Shown in pieces: positions 43,112 to 52,216 of a stretch of 64,000 bases of DNA. Made by a program: the position numbers and the translations under genes. Every line of letters starts with the position of its first letter. The first letter of the stretch is position 1. The stretch is from contig OZ241353.1 of assembly GCA_965200375.1 (NCBI GenBank), positions 3,162,001 to 3,226,000 of the forward strand. Direction: 5' to 3'. The notes below the pieces were generated by a model, which did not search any database, had not been told where the DNA came from, and was given only the letters and a program-made list of their open reading frames with translations. Source of the stretch: VXYL01 sp965200375 (GTDB lineage Bacteria > Pseudomonadota > Gammaproteobacteria > Pseudomonadales > Azotimanducaceae).

Positions 43112-44044
43112 ATGGGCGGACGTAGCGCCGAGACCCAGACGCCGAAAGCCGTCGCATTTGTCGGGCTGGGGGTGATGGGCTACCCGATGGCTGGCCACTT
43201 GGCGGCTGCCGGCCACCGGGTGCGGGTCTACAACCGCACCGCCGTGCGGCGCCAGGCGTGGCTGGCGGAGTACGCTGGCAGCGGTGCGGAGACGCCCCGG
43301 GAGGCCGCCGAAGACGCGGACATCGTGCTCATGTGCGTTGGCAACGACGACGACGTGCGCAGCGTCGCTCTGGGCGCGAGCGGCGTGTTCGCCGGCGCCC
43401 GACCCGGTGCCGTCGTGGTCGATCACACCACGGCTTCGGCCCAGCTGGCTCGGGAACTGGCCGCCGCCGGCGTCGAGCGGGGCGTCGGCTTTCTCGACGC
43501 GCCGGTGAGCGGTGGCCAGGCCGGCGCCGAGAACGGCCAGCTGACGGTGATGGTCGGCGGCGCGGCGGATGCCTTCGAGCAGGCGTCGCCGGTGTTGGCC
43601 ACCTACGCCAAGCGCGTGCAGCGCATGGGCGAGGTCGGCTGCGGCCAGCTCACCAAGATGGTCAATCAGGTATGCATCGCCGGCATCCTGCAAGGGCTGG
43701 CCGAGGGCCTGCACTTTGCCGAGCAGGCTGGCCTCGACGTCCCGGCCGTGATGGACGTGATCTCCCAAGGCGCCGCCCAGTCCTGGCAGATGGACAACCG
43801 CGCCGCCACCATGGCCCGGCGCGAGTTCGAGTTCGGCTTCGCCGTGAACTGGATGCGCAAGGACCTGGACATGACGCTGGCGGCGGCGCGGCAGCTCGAC
43901 GCCCGCCTGCCCCTGGCCGCGCTGGTGGACCAGTTCTACGCCGACGTGCAGGCGATGGGCGGCGGGCGCTGGGACACCTCGAGCCTCGTCGAGCGGCTGC
44001 GTCGAGTCGGGCCAGCGGGCCAGTCCGACTGCAAGGACGGTTGA
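43112..44044 (+). CDS. NAD(P)-dependent dehydrogenase of the 3-hydroxyisobutyrate / tartronate-semialdehyde family
   Basis: The 310-residue protein has an N-terminal Rossmann fold (VAFVGLGVMGYPMAGHLAAAG, i.e. GxGxMG), the substrate-binding DAPVSGGQAGAENGQL and the catalytic GQLTKMVNQVCIAG with its lysine. A C-terminal helical domain follows (FAVNWMRKDLDMTLAAARQL). These enzymes oxidise beta-hydroxyacids or reduce their semialdehydes; the exact substrate is not readable. ATG at 43112 is preferred to a TTG at 43079, which would add 11 residues. It is divergent from selA. Confidence 0.88.
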   Translation: MGGRSAETQTPKAVAFVGLGVMGYPMAGHLAAAGHRVRVYNRTAVRRQAWLAEYAGSGAETPREAAEDADIVLMCVGNDDDVRSVALGASGVFAGARPGAVVVDHTTASAQLARELAAAGVERGVGFLDAPVSGGQAGAENGQLTVMVGGAADAFEQASPVLATYAKRVQRMGEVGCGQLTKMVNQVCIAGILQGLAEGLHFAEQAGLDVPAVMDVISQGAAQSWQMDNRAATMARREFEFGFAVNWMRKDLDMTLAAARQLDARLPLAALVDQFYADVQAMGGGRWDTSSLVERLRRVGPAGQSDCKDG

Positions 44045-44204
44045 GATGGCGCTAGGCGTACCGAGCCGGACCAGCGCCAGCCCCGTCGCCGGGAACAAGC
44101 GCGCGTCGCGCTGCGGGGCGGCACCTCCCCGTCCTGGGCATGCCGAAGCGACGCCGGGGCGGTTTGCCATTCGCCACGTCAATTCGCAAACGGACCGCTA
44201 GACG

Positions 44205-45146
44205 ATGCCGCAGTTCGGCACCGCGCCCGAGGACGACTATCCGGTAGTTTCCGTGGCGGAGACGGACAAGCCGCTCCCCAAGCGCATCGACCCCAAGACC
44301 CGCTACGCCTACTTCAAGACCATTGCCCGGGGTGGCCGTTCGATCATCCAGTCCTGCAAGGACCTGCACCTGATGCGCGTGGTCTGCTACAAGTCCTTGA
44401 AGCCGGAGTTCGCGGACGACGCCATCGAGCAGCGGCGCTTCGTGCGGGAGGCTCGGGTCTCCGCCATGCTGCAGCACCCGAACACCGTGCCAACCTACGA
44501 GATCGGCCGCGACGGCGTGGGCCATCCCTACTTCACCATGAAGCTGGTGCGTGGCTACACCCTGCGGGAGATCCTCGACTTCCGCGAGCGCTACGACCTG
44601 ACCCGGCTGGTGGAGGTGGTCATCCAGGTGGCGCACGCCTTGGAGTACGCCCATGGCCACGGCGTCGCGCATCGGGACATCAAGCCGGAGAACGTGCTGG
44701 CGGGGCCCTTCGGCGAGGTGCTGGTGCTGGACTGGGGGCTGGCCAAGGTCCTGCATGCCGACGCTCCTGTCGAACCGCGCGCCGGCGCCGCGGCGACGGC
44801 AGCTGCGCCGTCGCAGAGCGATCATGGCGACCTGCAAGGCACCGTCTCCTACATGTCGCCGGAGCAGATCCGGCAGGACCCGGCCATCGACCACCGTACG
44901 GACATCTACAGCCTGGGCGCGGTCCTCTACGAGGTGCTCGCTGGCCGCCCGCCGGTGGCCGGCGACAGTTTCGACGACATCCTGCACCAGACCCTCGAAG
45001 GCGACATCGAGCCGCCCTCCGCCCACGCCGCGCAGCCGCCGCCGCAGCGCTTGCAGGAAATCTGCATGGCCTGCCTGCGGCGCGAGCCGGAGCAACGGAT
45101 CGAACGCGCCGCGATGCTCATTCGCGAGCTGCAGGAGGACTGGTAG
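44205..45146 (+). CDS. Ser/Thr protein kinase with atypical glycine loop
   Basis: The 313-residue kinase has an ATP lysine in VVCYKSLKPEF (about residue 61), the catalytic loop VAHRDIKPENVLAGPFGEV (about 155), the metal-binding DWGLAK in place of DFG (about 174), and YMSPEQIRQDPAIDHRTDIYSLG. The glycine loop reads IARGGRSIIQSCKD instead of GxGxxG. There is no transmembrane or sensor domain, so it is a stand-alone cytoplasmic kinase. Its 3' end overlaps the opposing metallopeptidase gene by 29 bases. Its targets are unknown. Confidence 0.88.
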   Translation: MPQFGTAPEDDYPVVSVAETDKPLPKRIDPKTRYAYFKTIARGGRSIIQSCKDLHLMRVVCYKSLKPEFADDAIEQRRFVREARVSAMLQHPNTVPTYEIGRDGVGHPYFTMKLVRGYTLREILDFRERYDLTRLVEVVIQVAHALEYAHGHGVAHRDIKPENVLAGPFGEVLVLDWGLAKVLHADAPVEPRAGAAATAAAPSQSDHGDLQGTVSYMSPEQIRQDPAIDHRTDIYSLGAVLYEVLAGRPPVAGDSFDDILHQTLEGDIEPPSAHAAQPPPQRLQEICMACLRREPEQRIERAAMLIRELQEDW

Positions 45147-46716
45147 CGGCTTGGCGTCCGCTGGCCGGGTCGGCGGCGTCGGCTATTGCGTCGAGGGAGC
45201 GGTTGGCGCGATCGCGCCAGGCCTGGTCCGGATGCCACGCCGCGGTCTTGCGCAGGAACGGCGCGGCGCGCCCCGCGTCGCCCTGCTGCCGCAGGGCCTC
45301 GCCGAGATAGTAGCTGATGCGCGGCGACCAGGGCGCGCGCAGGTAGGCGGCGGCCAGGTGCCGCGCCGCCGCCTGCGGCCGCTTCCGAAGCAGTTCGAGG
45401 ACGCCCAAGCCGTAGGCGGCGTCCGCCCGCGCCTGGTCCTCCGCCAGGGCTTGGCGGTAGTGGGTCAAGGCGGCCTCCTGGTGCGTTTCGCAGGGCCGCG
45501 TTGGCGCGTTCGGCGGCGCCGAGTCGCACTGCGCGACGGCGGCGAGATGGCGCCGCGCCAGCTGCACGTGTACGGCAGGGTCCGCCGGCGCCAAGGCGTG
45601 GGCCGAGACGGCGTCGCGCATCGCCTGCGCCGGATCCTCGGCCACCCGGGAGCGGCCGAGCAGGGCGGCGACATCGTCCGGTCGCTCGCGCAGCACGGAT
45701 TCGTACAGGCGCCGGGCCCGTTCGGGCCGATGCGGCGCGAGGGCGTCGGCGAGGAGCAGCGTCCGTTCCCGTCGTCCGAGGCAGTCGCGCCTGACGGCCG
45801 GTGGTCGGTAGTCCTCCAGGCGAAAGCGGAACACCGTTCGGGCTTCGCGCCCCTCGTAGTAGGCCCGAAGCAGCCCCGGCAGCAGCGCCGGGGCCACGCC
45901 GACCTTGCTGGCGAGCGCCTGCGCGGACGGTGCGCCGGCATCGATGGCGGCGAGCATCGGGCGCAGCCGCTCGGCGTAGCGGCCGCCGTCCGGGCGGGGC
46001 GCGTGATGTAGAAACCGCACCAGGCCCCAAGCGAGAGCGTAGACGTTGGCCAGATCCGCCCGCTGCCAGTCCAGTCGGTAGCGCTCCGACAAGAGCCGCG
46101 TCACCGGCGCATCGTCGCCGCGCAGCAGGTGCGCCAGCAGCGCATGGGGCCCGCGGCCGAGGGTCACCGTGCCGTCGCTGTCGATGGTCATGTTCGCCAG
46201 ATAGGTGGCGAGGCCCTCCTCGTACCAGATGGGCAGGCCCCGCAGGGCGCGGCTGCGCAGCAGGAAGTGGGTGTACTCGTGGAACGCGAAGGCGCTCAGG
46301 TGCCGCCCGCGCCGGTCCGGGCCGAACGCCAGCAGGCTGCGGTCCAGGGACGGCTGCATGAAGCCGCCGATGTTGGGAAAGTCGAAGGCGGCGGCGAAGT
46401 CCCGCGCCCGCTTGAACACCAGCAGGCGCGGCACCGGCGGCGGCGTCGCCGGCTGGCCGGGCAAGAGCGCGTAGGCGGCGGTGCGGAAGCGGTCCAATGC
46501 CACCAGCAGCGCGGCGGAGCGGCTCTCGCGGAGGTCCGTCACCAGCTCGAAATGGTCGCTGGTGGTTCGACACCACGGGCGGTCCACAGCCTCCGCCCCT
46601 GCGCTCTGGGGCAGGGCGGCGGCGAGTGCGACGGTTCGCAGCCAGTGCGCCGGGCGGGACCATGCCGAGGCCCCGGCGACGGAGGCGCGCGAAGCCCTCG
46701 CGGTTGCCTCAGCCAT
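45118..46716 (-). CDS. Secreted metallopeptidase-like TPR protein
   Basis: The 532-residue protein has a signal-like hydrophobic stretch (LRTVALAAALPQSAGAEA, residues ~25-45). It contains AFAFHEYTHFLLRSRALRGL, an HExxH zinc motif, followed by PIWYEEGLATYLAN with a likely third ligand Glu, as in DUF1570-type peptidases. The C-terminal half has TPR-like helices (ALTHYRQALAEDQARADAAY, GLGVLELLRKRPQAAARHLA). The ATG at 46716 overlaps the end of ugd by eight bases, so it is probably translated from the same message. It converges on the kinase gene and overlaps it. Substrate unknown. Confidence 0.75.
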   Translation of the reverse strand: MAEATARASRASVAGASAWSRPAHWLRTVALAAALPQSAGAEAVDRPWCRTTSDHFELVTDLRESRSAALLVALDRFRTAAYALLPGQPATPPPVPRLLVFKRARDFAAAFDFPNIGGFMQPSLDRSLLAFGPDRRGRHLSAFAFHEYTHFLLRSRALRGLPIWYEEGLATYLANMTIDSDGTVTLGRGPHALLAHLLRGDDAPVTRLLSERYRLDWQRADLANVYALAWGLVRFLHHAPRPDGGRYAERLRPMLAAIDAGAPSAQALASKVGVAPALLPGLLRAYYEGREARTVFRFRLEDYRPPAVRRDCLGRRERTLLLADALAPHRPERARRLYESVLRERPDDVAALLGRSRVAEDPAQAMRDAVSAHALAPADPAVHVQLARRHLAAVAQCDSAPPNAPTRPCETHQEAALTHYRQALAEDQARADAAYGLGVLELLRKRPQAAARHLAAAYLRAPWSPRISYYLGEALRQQGDAGRAAPFLRKTAAWHPDQAWRDRANRSLDAIADAADPASGRQAATSPPAARE

Positions 46717-48046
46717 GCTCCGGGAAGCTGCCGCGGCCGATGGCGTCGTAGACGAAGCCCTGCCTGGCAAGCGCGGCGCCGTCGTACAGATTGCGCCCGT
46801 CGACGATGACCGGCTGCGCCAGCGCGGCCTTGACGGCCGCGAAGTCCGGGCTGCGGAACTCGTTCCACTCGGTTGCCACCGCCAGTGCGTCGGCGCCCTG
46901 CAAGGCGTCTTCCCGAGTAGGGCACAGAACGAGGTCCGGCCGCTCGCCGTACAGGGCCCGGGCGGCGCCAAGCGCTTGCGGATCGTAGGCCCGCACGGTG
47001 GCGCCGGCCTGCCAGAGCGCTTCCATCAGAGTACGGCTGGGCGCCTCGCGCATGTCGTCGGTGTTGGGCTTGAAGGCGAGGCCCCACAGGGCGATGGTGC
47101 GGCCCTCGAGGTCGCCGAGACGGCGGCGCAGCTTGTCGAACAGGCGCTGCTTCTGGCGTTCGTTCACCGCGTCCACGGCCCGCACCAGGGCGGCGTCGTA
47201 GCCTTGTTCCTCGGCCATCCGCAGCAGCGCCCGCACGTCCTTGGGGAAGCAGGAACCGCCGTAGCCGCAGCCCGGGTAGATGAAGTCGTAGCCGATGCGC
47301 GGGTCCGCGCCGATCCCCTGGCGCACCGCCTCCACGTCCGCGCCGAGGCGCTCGGCAAGGTTGGCGAACTCGTTCATCAGGCTCACTCGGGCGGCCAGCA
47401 TCACGTTGGCGGCGTACTTGGTCAGCTCCGCGGAGCGCAGATCCATGTGCAGGATCTTGTCGTGGTTGCGGTTGAAGGGCGCGTACAGCCGCTCCACGGC
47501 TCGCGCGGCCCAGGCGTCGTCGCTGCCGATGACGATGCGATCCGGCTTCATGAAGTCGGCAACGGCATTGCCCTCCTTGAGAAACTCGGGATTGGCGACC
47601 ACGGCGTAGCGCACGGTCCTGCTGCGGCGGGCAAGCGCTTCGGCCACGGTGCGCCGGACCTGCTCGGCCGTTCCGACCGGAACCGTGGACTTGGTGACGA
47701 TCACCGCGGTGCGCGCCAGGTGCTCGCCGATGGTGGTGGCCGCACGCAGCACATGCGCGAGATCCGCGGCGCCGTGCTGGTCGCCGGGGGTGCCCACGGC
47801 CACGAAGATGACGTCGCCGTGGCCGACGCCAGCCGCCGCGTCCAGCGTGAACAGCAGCCGCCCCTGGCGTTGGTTGGCGTCCACCAGCGCTGCCAGGCCG
47901 GGCTCGAAGATCGGCACTTCGCCGGCCTGCAACGCGGCCACCTTGGCGGCATCCACATCCACGCAGTGTACGCGGTTGCCCATCTCGGCAAGGCAGGCGC
48001 CCGTAACGAGGCCGACGTAGCCGGTACCGAATAGCGTGATGTTCAT
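46709..48046 (-). CDS. ugd: UDP-glucose 6-dehydrogenase
   Basis: The 445-residue protein begins MNITLFGTGYVGLVTGACLA (NAD-binding GxGxxG) and has TVPVGTAEQVRRTVAE, NPEFLKEGNAVADFMKPDRI, YAANVMLAARVSLMNEFANL, and PGCGYGGSCFPKDVRALLRM with the catalytic Cys, then ALWGLAFKPNTDDMREAPS. It makes UDP-glucuronate for capsule, exopolysaccharide or lipid modification. No polysaccharide genes adjoin it in this window. Downstream is a metallopeptidase/TPR gene overlapping by eight bases. Confidence 0.96.
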   Translation of the reverse strand: MNITLFGTGYVGLVTGACLAEMGNRVHCVDVDAAKVAALQAGEVPIFEPGLAALVDANQRQGRLLFTLDAAAGVGHGDVIFVAVGTPGDQHGAADLAHVLRAATTIGEHLARTAVIVTKSTVPVGTAEQVRRTVAEALARRSRTVRYAVVANPEFLKEGNAVADFMKPDRIVIGSDDAWAARAVERLYAPFNRNHDKILHMDLRSAELTKYAANVMLAARVSLMNEFANLAERLGADVEAVRQGIGADPRIGYDFIYPGCGYGGSCFPKDVRALLRMAEEQGYDAALVRAVDAVNERQKQRLFDKLRRRLGDLEGRTIALWGLAFKPNTDDMREAPSRTLMEALWQAGATVRAYDPQALGAARALYGERPDLVLCPTREDALQGADALAVATEWNEFRSPDFAAVKAALAQPVIVDGRNLYDGAALARQGFVYDAIGRGSFPEHG

Positions 48047-48129
48047 GGCGCCCGCCGCCCGTTTGCGGCGATTCTATAGGCTGCGCGGCGAGCGTTCGCT
48101 TGCGGCTGCGTCGTCGCTGGCGGGTGCGT

Positions 48130-49170
48130 TCAGTCTCTTTCGCTGAGGCGTTCGCGGAGATCCGCCTCGCTGTCGCAGGCGAGGGCCGCGGCGACGGCGC
48201 GTTCGGCGGACAGCGCCGCCAGTCGTCCGTCGGCAAGCGGATCGGGGGCGTGCTCGATGCCGCGCTGGCGGAGAATTGTCTGCACCGCGGCGGCCGTTGC
48301 CGCTTCGCGCCCCTGCGCCAAGCCGCTGCCCAGACCTTCCCGGCGCCCCGCCGACCGGGCCTCCGCCAGCAGGCGGCGCAACTGCGGGTCCTCGGTCGGC
48401 CTGGTGCCCTCCTGCTTGCCCAAGGCCCGTCCCACCCGCTCCAGCGCCGCCCAGGTGCGCGCCGAACGCTTCGGTTCGTTCAGGGCCAGGTGGATCTCTT
48501 CGGCCTTCCAGCCCGGCAGGGCCCTGCTCGCCGCCGCCTCGCGGTAGCAGCCCGTATCGGCGTCCAGCACATGGATCGTCGTGCCGGGCCGGCGGCGGGA
48601 GCGACGCCCGGCGACCTCCTCCGGCACCTCCACCCACACTTCGGGGAACCGCCACTTCTGGTACTCGTGGAGCTTGCGGCGGCGAACGTCCGTGGTGTGG
48701 TCCACCTCCAGCACCAGGTCCGGCGGCGCCTGGTGGCCCAGCACGACGAACGGCGACTGCTGCGCCCGGGGACGGGCGGCCTGCAGATACACCGTTTGGT
48801 CCGCCTCCATGGCCCGTATGCGGTTGCCCTTCGGACCGCGCTCGTAGAAGGTGGTCGAACCGCAGCACTCGATGGCGGCGCCCCGGGCCTGGGCTATGCG
48901 GTCCAGCAGCACCGCCAGCCGAGGCGCCGGAAGCTCGTGGACGAAGGTGGCCTCGCGCACCATCCACGCCAGGCCGTCCTCGGCGTCCCAGTACTCGATG
49001 CGCTTGCCCTCGTCCATGCGCGCCAGCTGGGCCGCGTTCATCGGCATGGCCTGGCAACCGGGAAATCCCGCTTCTTCGGCAGAGGGCAGCCGGCTGCCCC
49101 GGCGCTTGGCGCGACTGGCCCTCGGCTTCGGCGCGGCGGAGACGACGGCGCTGGCAAGTGGGTCGCTCAT
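48130..49170 (-). CDS. Uma2-family (DUF820) putative endonuclease
   Basis: The 346-residue protein has a Uma2/PD-(D/E)XK core: MDEGKRIEYWDAEDGLAW near residue 60, PDLVLEVDHTTDVRRRKLHE and YQKWRFPEVWVEVPEE. The latter pair holds the predicted acidic and basic active-site residues. The C-terminal 120 residues are helical and charged with the Gly/Gln-rich HTH-like tail often found in this family (LGSGLAQGREAATAAAVQTI). ATG at 49170 is chosen over 49206. Biological role is unknown; such genes are often multi-copy in their genomes. The 196 bases to gor hold nothing I can name. Confidence 0.75.
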   Translation of the reverse strand: MSDPLASAVVSAAPKPRASRAKRRGSRLPSAEEAGFPGCQAMPMNAAQLARMDEGKRIEYWDAEDGLAWMVREATFVHELPAPRLAVLLDRIAQARGAAIECCGSTTFYERGPKGNRIRAMEADQTVYLQAARPRAQQSPFVVLGHQAPPDLVLEVDHTTDVRRRKLHEYQKWRFPEVWVEVPEEVAGRRSRRRPGTTIHVLDADTGCYREAAASRALPGWKAEEIHLALNEPKRSARTWAALERVGRALGKQEGTRPTEDPQLRRLLAEARSAGRREGLGSGLAQGREAATAAAVQTILRQRGIEHAPDPLADGRLAALSAERAVAAALACDSEADLRERLSERD

Positions 49171-49366
49171 GCCGCTAGCGTAGGCGGTTCGCAGAGGACC
49201 AGTCAACGTGTTTTCGCCGAATAATCAATCTCGTACAGATGTGTGCGAGACCTCATCTCTGCTGCGGGGCTGTTGCATGCGGACTTGAACTTCCACGGCG
49301 CGACGCGCGCTTGCGGCGGCAGGGCGGCATCGCCAAACTCTCCGGCTTTGCACGGCGGGCTGGCGC

Positions 49367-50719
49367 GTGGCGGGCTGCGACTACGACCTCTTCGTGCTCG
49401 GCGCCGGTTCCGGGGGCGTGCGCGCGGCCCGGGTGGCCGCCGGCCTCGGCGCCCGGGTGGGCATCGCCGAGGAGCGGTATCTCGGCGGCACCTGCGTCAA
49501 CGTCGGCTGCGTGCCGAAGAAGCTGTTCGTCTACGGCGCCCACTACCAGGAGGACTTCGAGGACGCCCGCGCCTACGGCTGGCGGAGCGGGCCGGCGAGT
49601 TTCGACTGGGCCACGCTGCGGGACGCCAAGAACCGCGAGATCGAGCGCCTGAACGGCGTCTACCGCGGCCTGCTCGAAGGCGCCGGCGTGGACATCTTCG
49701 AGTGCCGTGCCACGCTCCTCGATCGGCACGCGGTGCGCCTTGCGGACCGGACGCTCACAGCCCGCTACGTGCTAGTGGCCACCGGCAGCTGGCCGGAAGT
49801 GCCGAGCTTCCCCGGCAACGATCTGGTGGTCACCTCCAACGAGGTGTTCCACCTGCCGCGCCTGCCCCGCCGGGCGGTGATTCTGGGCGGCGGCTACATC
49901 GCCGTCGAGTTCGCTGGCATCTTTGCCGGTTTCGGCGTCGATACCACGCTGGCCTATCGCGGCGAGCTGCCGCTGCGGGGCTTCGACGTGGGCATCCGGC
50001 GCTTCGTGCTCGAAGAAATGGCCGCCAAGAACGTCCGCGTGCGCCTGCGCAGCCAGATAGCGGCGGTGGCTCGGCAAGACGGCGCCCTGCGTTGCCGATT
50101 CGCGGACGGCGACACGGTGGCAGCGGATCTGGTGCTGGCCGCCACCGGACGGGCGCCGGCCACCGCCGGGCTGGGCCTGGCCGAGGCCGGCGTCGGAACC
50201 GCCGCCAACGGCGCCGTGCGCGTGGACGACGCCTTCCGCACCAGCGCCAGCAACGTGTTTGCCGTCGGCGACGTGATCGACCGGGTCGCCCTGACGCCGG
50301 TCGCCATCGCCGAGGGGATGTGCGTTGCCTACAATCTGTTCGCCGGCGAAGAGCGCCGCGTATGCTACGAGAACGTGCCTACCGCCATCTTCTGCCAGCC
50401 CAACATCGGCACCGTGGGACCCACCGAGGAAGCCGCCCGGCAGCGCTGCCCCAACCTCGCGGTGTACGAATCCACCTTCCGCCCGATGAAGCACACGCTC
50501 TCCGGGCGCAAGGAACGCACGCTGACGAAGCTCCTGGTGGACGGCGACGACGACCGCGTGCTCGCCGCGCACATGTGCGGGCCGGAGGCGGGGGAGATCG
50601 TCCAGGGCTTGAGCGTCGCCATCACCGCCGGCGCCACCAAGGCGGACTTCGACCGTACCATTGGCATCCACCCCACCGCCGCCGAGGAGTTCGTGACCAT
50701 GCGCGAAGCCGTTCGATGA
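49367..50719 (+). CDS. gor: Glutathione-disulfide reductase
   Basis: The 450-residue flavoprotein has FAD-binding FVLGAGSGGVRAARVAAG, the redox pair in GGTCVNVGCVPKKLFVYG (Cys43 and Cys48), NADPH-binding VILGGGYIAVEFAGIFAGFG, FAVGDVIDRVALTPVAIAEG and the C-terminal active-site TIGIHPTAAEEFVTMR. All are typical of glutathione reductase rather than mercuric or lipoamide dehydrogenases. It keeps cytoplasmic glutathione reduced. The GTG at 49367 gives the standard N terminus. Its stop overlaps the alkaline phosphatase start by four bases, an unusual pairing. Confidence 0.94.
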   Translation: MAGCDYDLFVLGAGSGGVRAARVAAGLGARVGIAEERYLGGTCVNVGCVPKKLFVYGAHYQEDFEDARAYGWRSGPASFDWATLRDAKNREIERLNGVYRGLLEGAGVDIFECRATLLDRHAVRLADRTLTARYVLVATGSWPEVPSFPGNDLVVTSNEVFHLPRLPRRAVILGGGYIAVEFAGIFAGFGVDTTLAYRGELPLRGFDVGIRRFVLEEMAAKNVRVRLRSQIAAVARQDGALRCRFADGDTVAADLVLAATGRAPATAGLGLAEAGVGTAANGAVRVDDAFRTSASNVFAVGDVIDRVALTPVAIAEGMCVAYNLFAGEERRVCYENVPTAIFCQPNIGTVGPTEEAARQRCPNLAVYESTFRPMKHTLSGRKERTLTKLLVDGDDDRVLAAHMCGPEAGEIVQGLSVAITAGATKADFDRTIGIHPTAAEEFVTMREAVR

Positions 50720-52161
50720 TCTCTCGCCGAGGCCACGCTCGCGGCGCTCGCCGCGAACCCCGGCCGTGGCTGGCCGCGCTGCGGGGCCTCGTCTGGCTCG
50801 CCGGCTGGGGCGCGGCCCTGCCGGTCGCCGCCGCAGCGCCGGTACGCAACGTGGTGCTGTTCGTCGGCGACGGCATGGGCGTCACGACGGTGACCGCGGC
50901 GCGCATCTTCGACGGCCAGAGCAAGGGCCAGCCGGGGGAGGAGAACATGCTCTCCTTCGAGCGCTTTCCGCACCTGGCGCTGGTGAAGACGTACAACACG
51001 GACGCCCAGGTGCCGGACTCCGCGGGCACCATGACGGCGCTGGTCACCGGCACGAGAACCCGCGTTGGCGTCCTGAGCGTCGGGCCGGCCGTGCCCCGGG
51101 GCGACTGCGAGGCGATGGCCGGGCAGACCCTCGCGACGCTGCTCCAGGAGGCGGAGCAGCGCGGCTGGCGCACCGGGCTGGTCACCACCACGGACATCAC
51201 CCACGCCACGCCGGCGGCCACCTACGCCCACGCCGCGGACCGCAAGTGGCAGTCCGATGCGGAGATGCCGCCGGAGATGCAGGGCGGCTGCGTGGACATC
51301 GCCTCGCAGTTCGTGGCGCTCGCCGCCGGAGATGGCGTGGACGTGGCCTTGGGCGGCGGCCGGGAGAGGTTTCTGCCGGAGGACGAGACGGATCCCGAAC
51401 ACCCGGAGACCACCGGCGAGCGGCAGGACGGCCGCAACCTGGTGGAAGAGTGGCTGGCCGGGCGCAGCGGCCGGAGCTTCGTCTGGAAGCAGGAGGATCT
51501 GGCGGCGCTGCCAGCGGGCGGCCAGGTGCTGGGCCTGTTCGCGCCGGAGCACATGGCCTTCGAGGCGGACCGGCAGCGGGACGTCGGCGGCGAACCGTCG
51601 CTGGCGGAGATGACGCGCTTCGCCATCGAGCGGCTCGCGGGTCCGGCGGGCTACTTCCTGATGGTCGAAGGCGGCCGCATCGACCACGCCCATCACCTCA
51701 CCAATGCCTATCGCGCCCTGGTGGACACCGTCGCCTTCGCGGACGCGGTGGCGGCCGCGGTGGCGCTGACGGAACCGGCCGAGACGCTGATCCTCGTCAC
51801 CGCCGACCACAGCCACACGCTGACCATGGCCGGCTATCCGGTCCGCGGCAGCCCGATCCTGGGCTTTGCGAAAGGTCCCCTCGGCGTACCGATGCGGGAC
51901 GAAAACGGCGTGGCCTACACCACGCTCGGCTATGCGAACGGCCCCGGGGCGCGCCCGCGGGCCGAGGAAGGCGACCAGGACCCGACCAGCCCGAACTATC
52001 TCCAGCGGGCGCTGCATCCGCTGCTCTCGGAAACCCACGGCGGCGAGGACGTGGCCGCCTACGCGCTGGGCGTCGGCGCCGAGCGGGTGCGCGGGGTGAT
52101 GGACCAGCACGAACTGCATGGCGTGATGCGGGCGGCGCTGTTCGGGGCCCCGGCGGAGTGA
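50716..52161 (+). CDS. Alkaline phosphatase
   Basis: The 481-residue protein has a signal peptide (LAALRGLVWLAGWGAALPVAAAA) after a basic start. Active-site landmarks are FVGDGMGVTTVTAARI (metal Asp), VPDSAGTMTALVTG with the phosphoserine at residue 102 (precursor numbering), TTDITHATPAATYAH, MVEGGRIDHAHHLTNAY, LVTADHSHTLTMAGYP and SETHGGEDVAAYALG. It is a zinc/magnesium phosphomonoesterase of the PhoA superfamily acting in the periplasm. No Pho box was identified, as the start overlaps gor and there is no room for a promoter. Confidence 0.93.
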   Translation: MISRRGHARGARREPRPWLAALRGLVWLAGWGAALPVAAAAPVRNVVLFVGDGMGVTTVTAARIFDGQSKGQPGEENMLSFERFPHLALVKTYNTDAQVPDSAGTMTALVTGTRTRVGVLSVGPAVPRGDCEAMAGQTLATLLQEAEQRGWRTGLVTTTDITHATPAATYAHAADRKWQSDAEMPPEMQGGCVDIASQFVALAAGDGVDVALGGGRERFLPEDETDPEHPETTGERQDGRNLVEEWLAGRSGRSFVWKQEDLAALPAGGQVLGLFAPEHMAFEADRQRDVGGEPSLAEMTRFAIERLAGPAGYFLMVEGGRIDHAHHLTNAYRALVDTVAFADAVAAAVALTEPAETLILVTADHSHTLTMAGYPVRGSPILGFAKGPLGVPMRDENGVAYTTLGYANGPGARPRAEEGDQDPTSPNYLQRALHPLLSETHGGEDVAAYALGVGAERVRGVMDQHELHGVMRAALFGAPAE

Positions 52162-52216
52162 CGCCGGGGCGGGCTCGGCAAGCCAGGGCGGTCTAAGGTC
52201 CCCTCGCCCGAGCCGT

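Noticed and set aside
39602..44182. 1526-codon open frame on the minus strand
   Set aside because: Only 39602-41509 is real (SelB). The rest is the shadow of selA and of the dehydrogenase on the other strand, with low-complexity Arg/Ala-rich translation.
38486..44200. Search for a selenoprotein next to selABC (frame broken by TGA)
   Set aside because: No neighbouring gene continues in the same frame beyond a TGA with family similarity.
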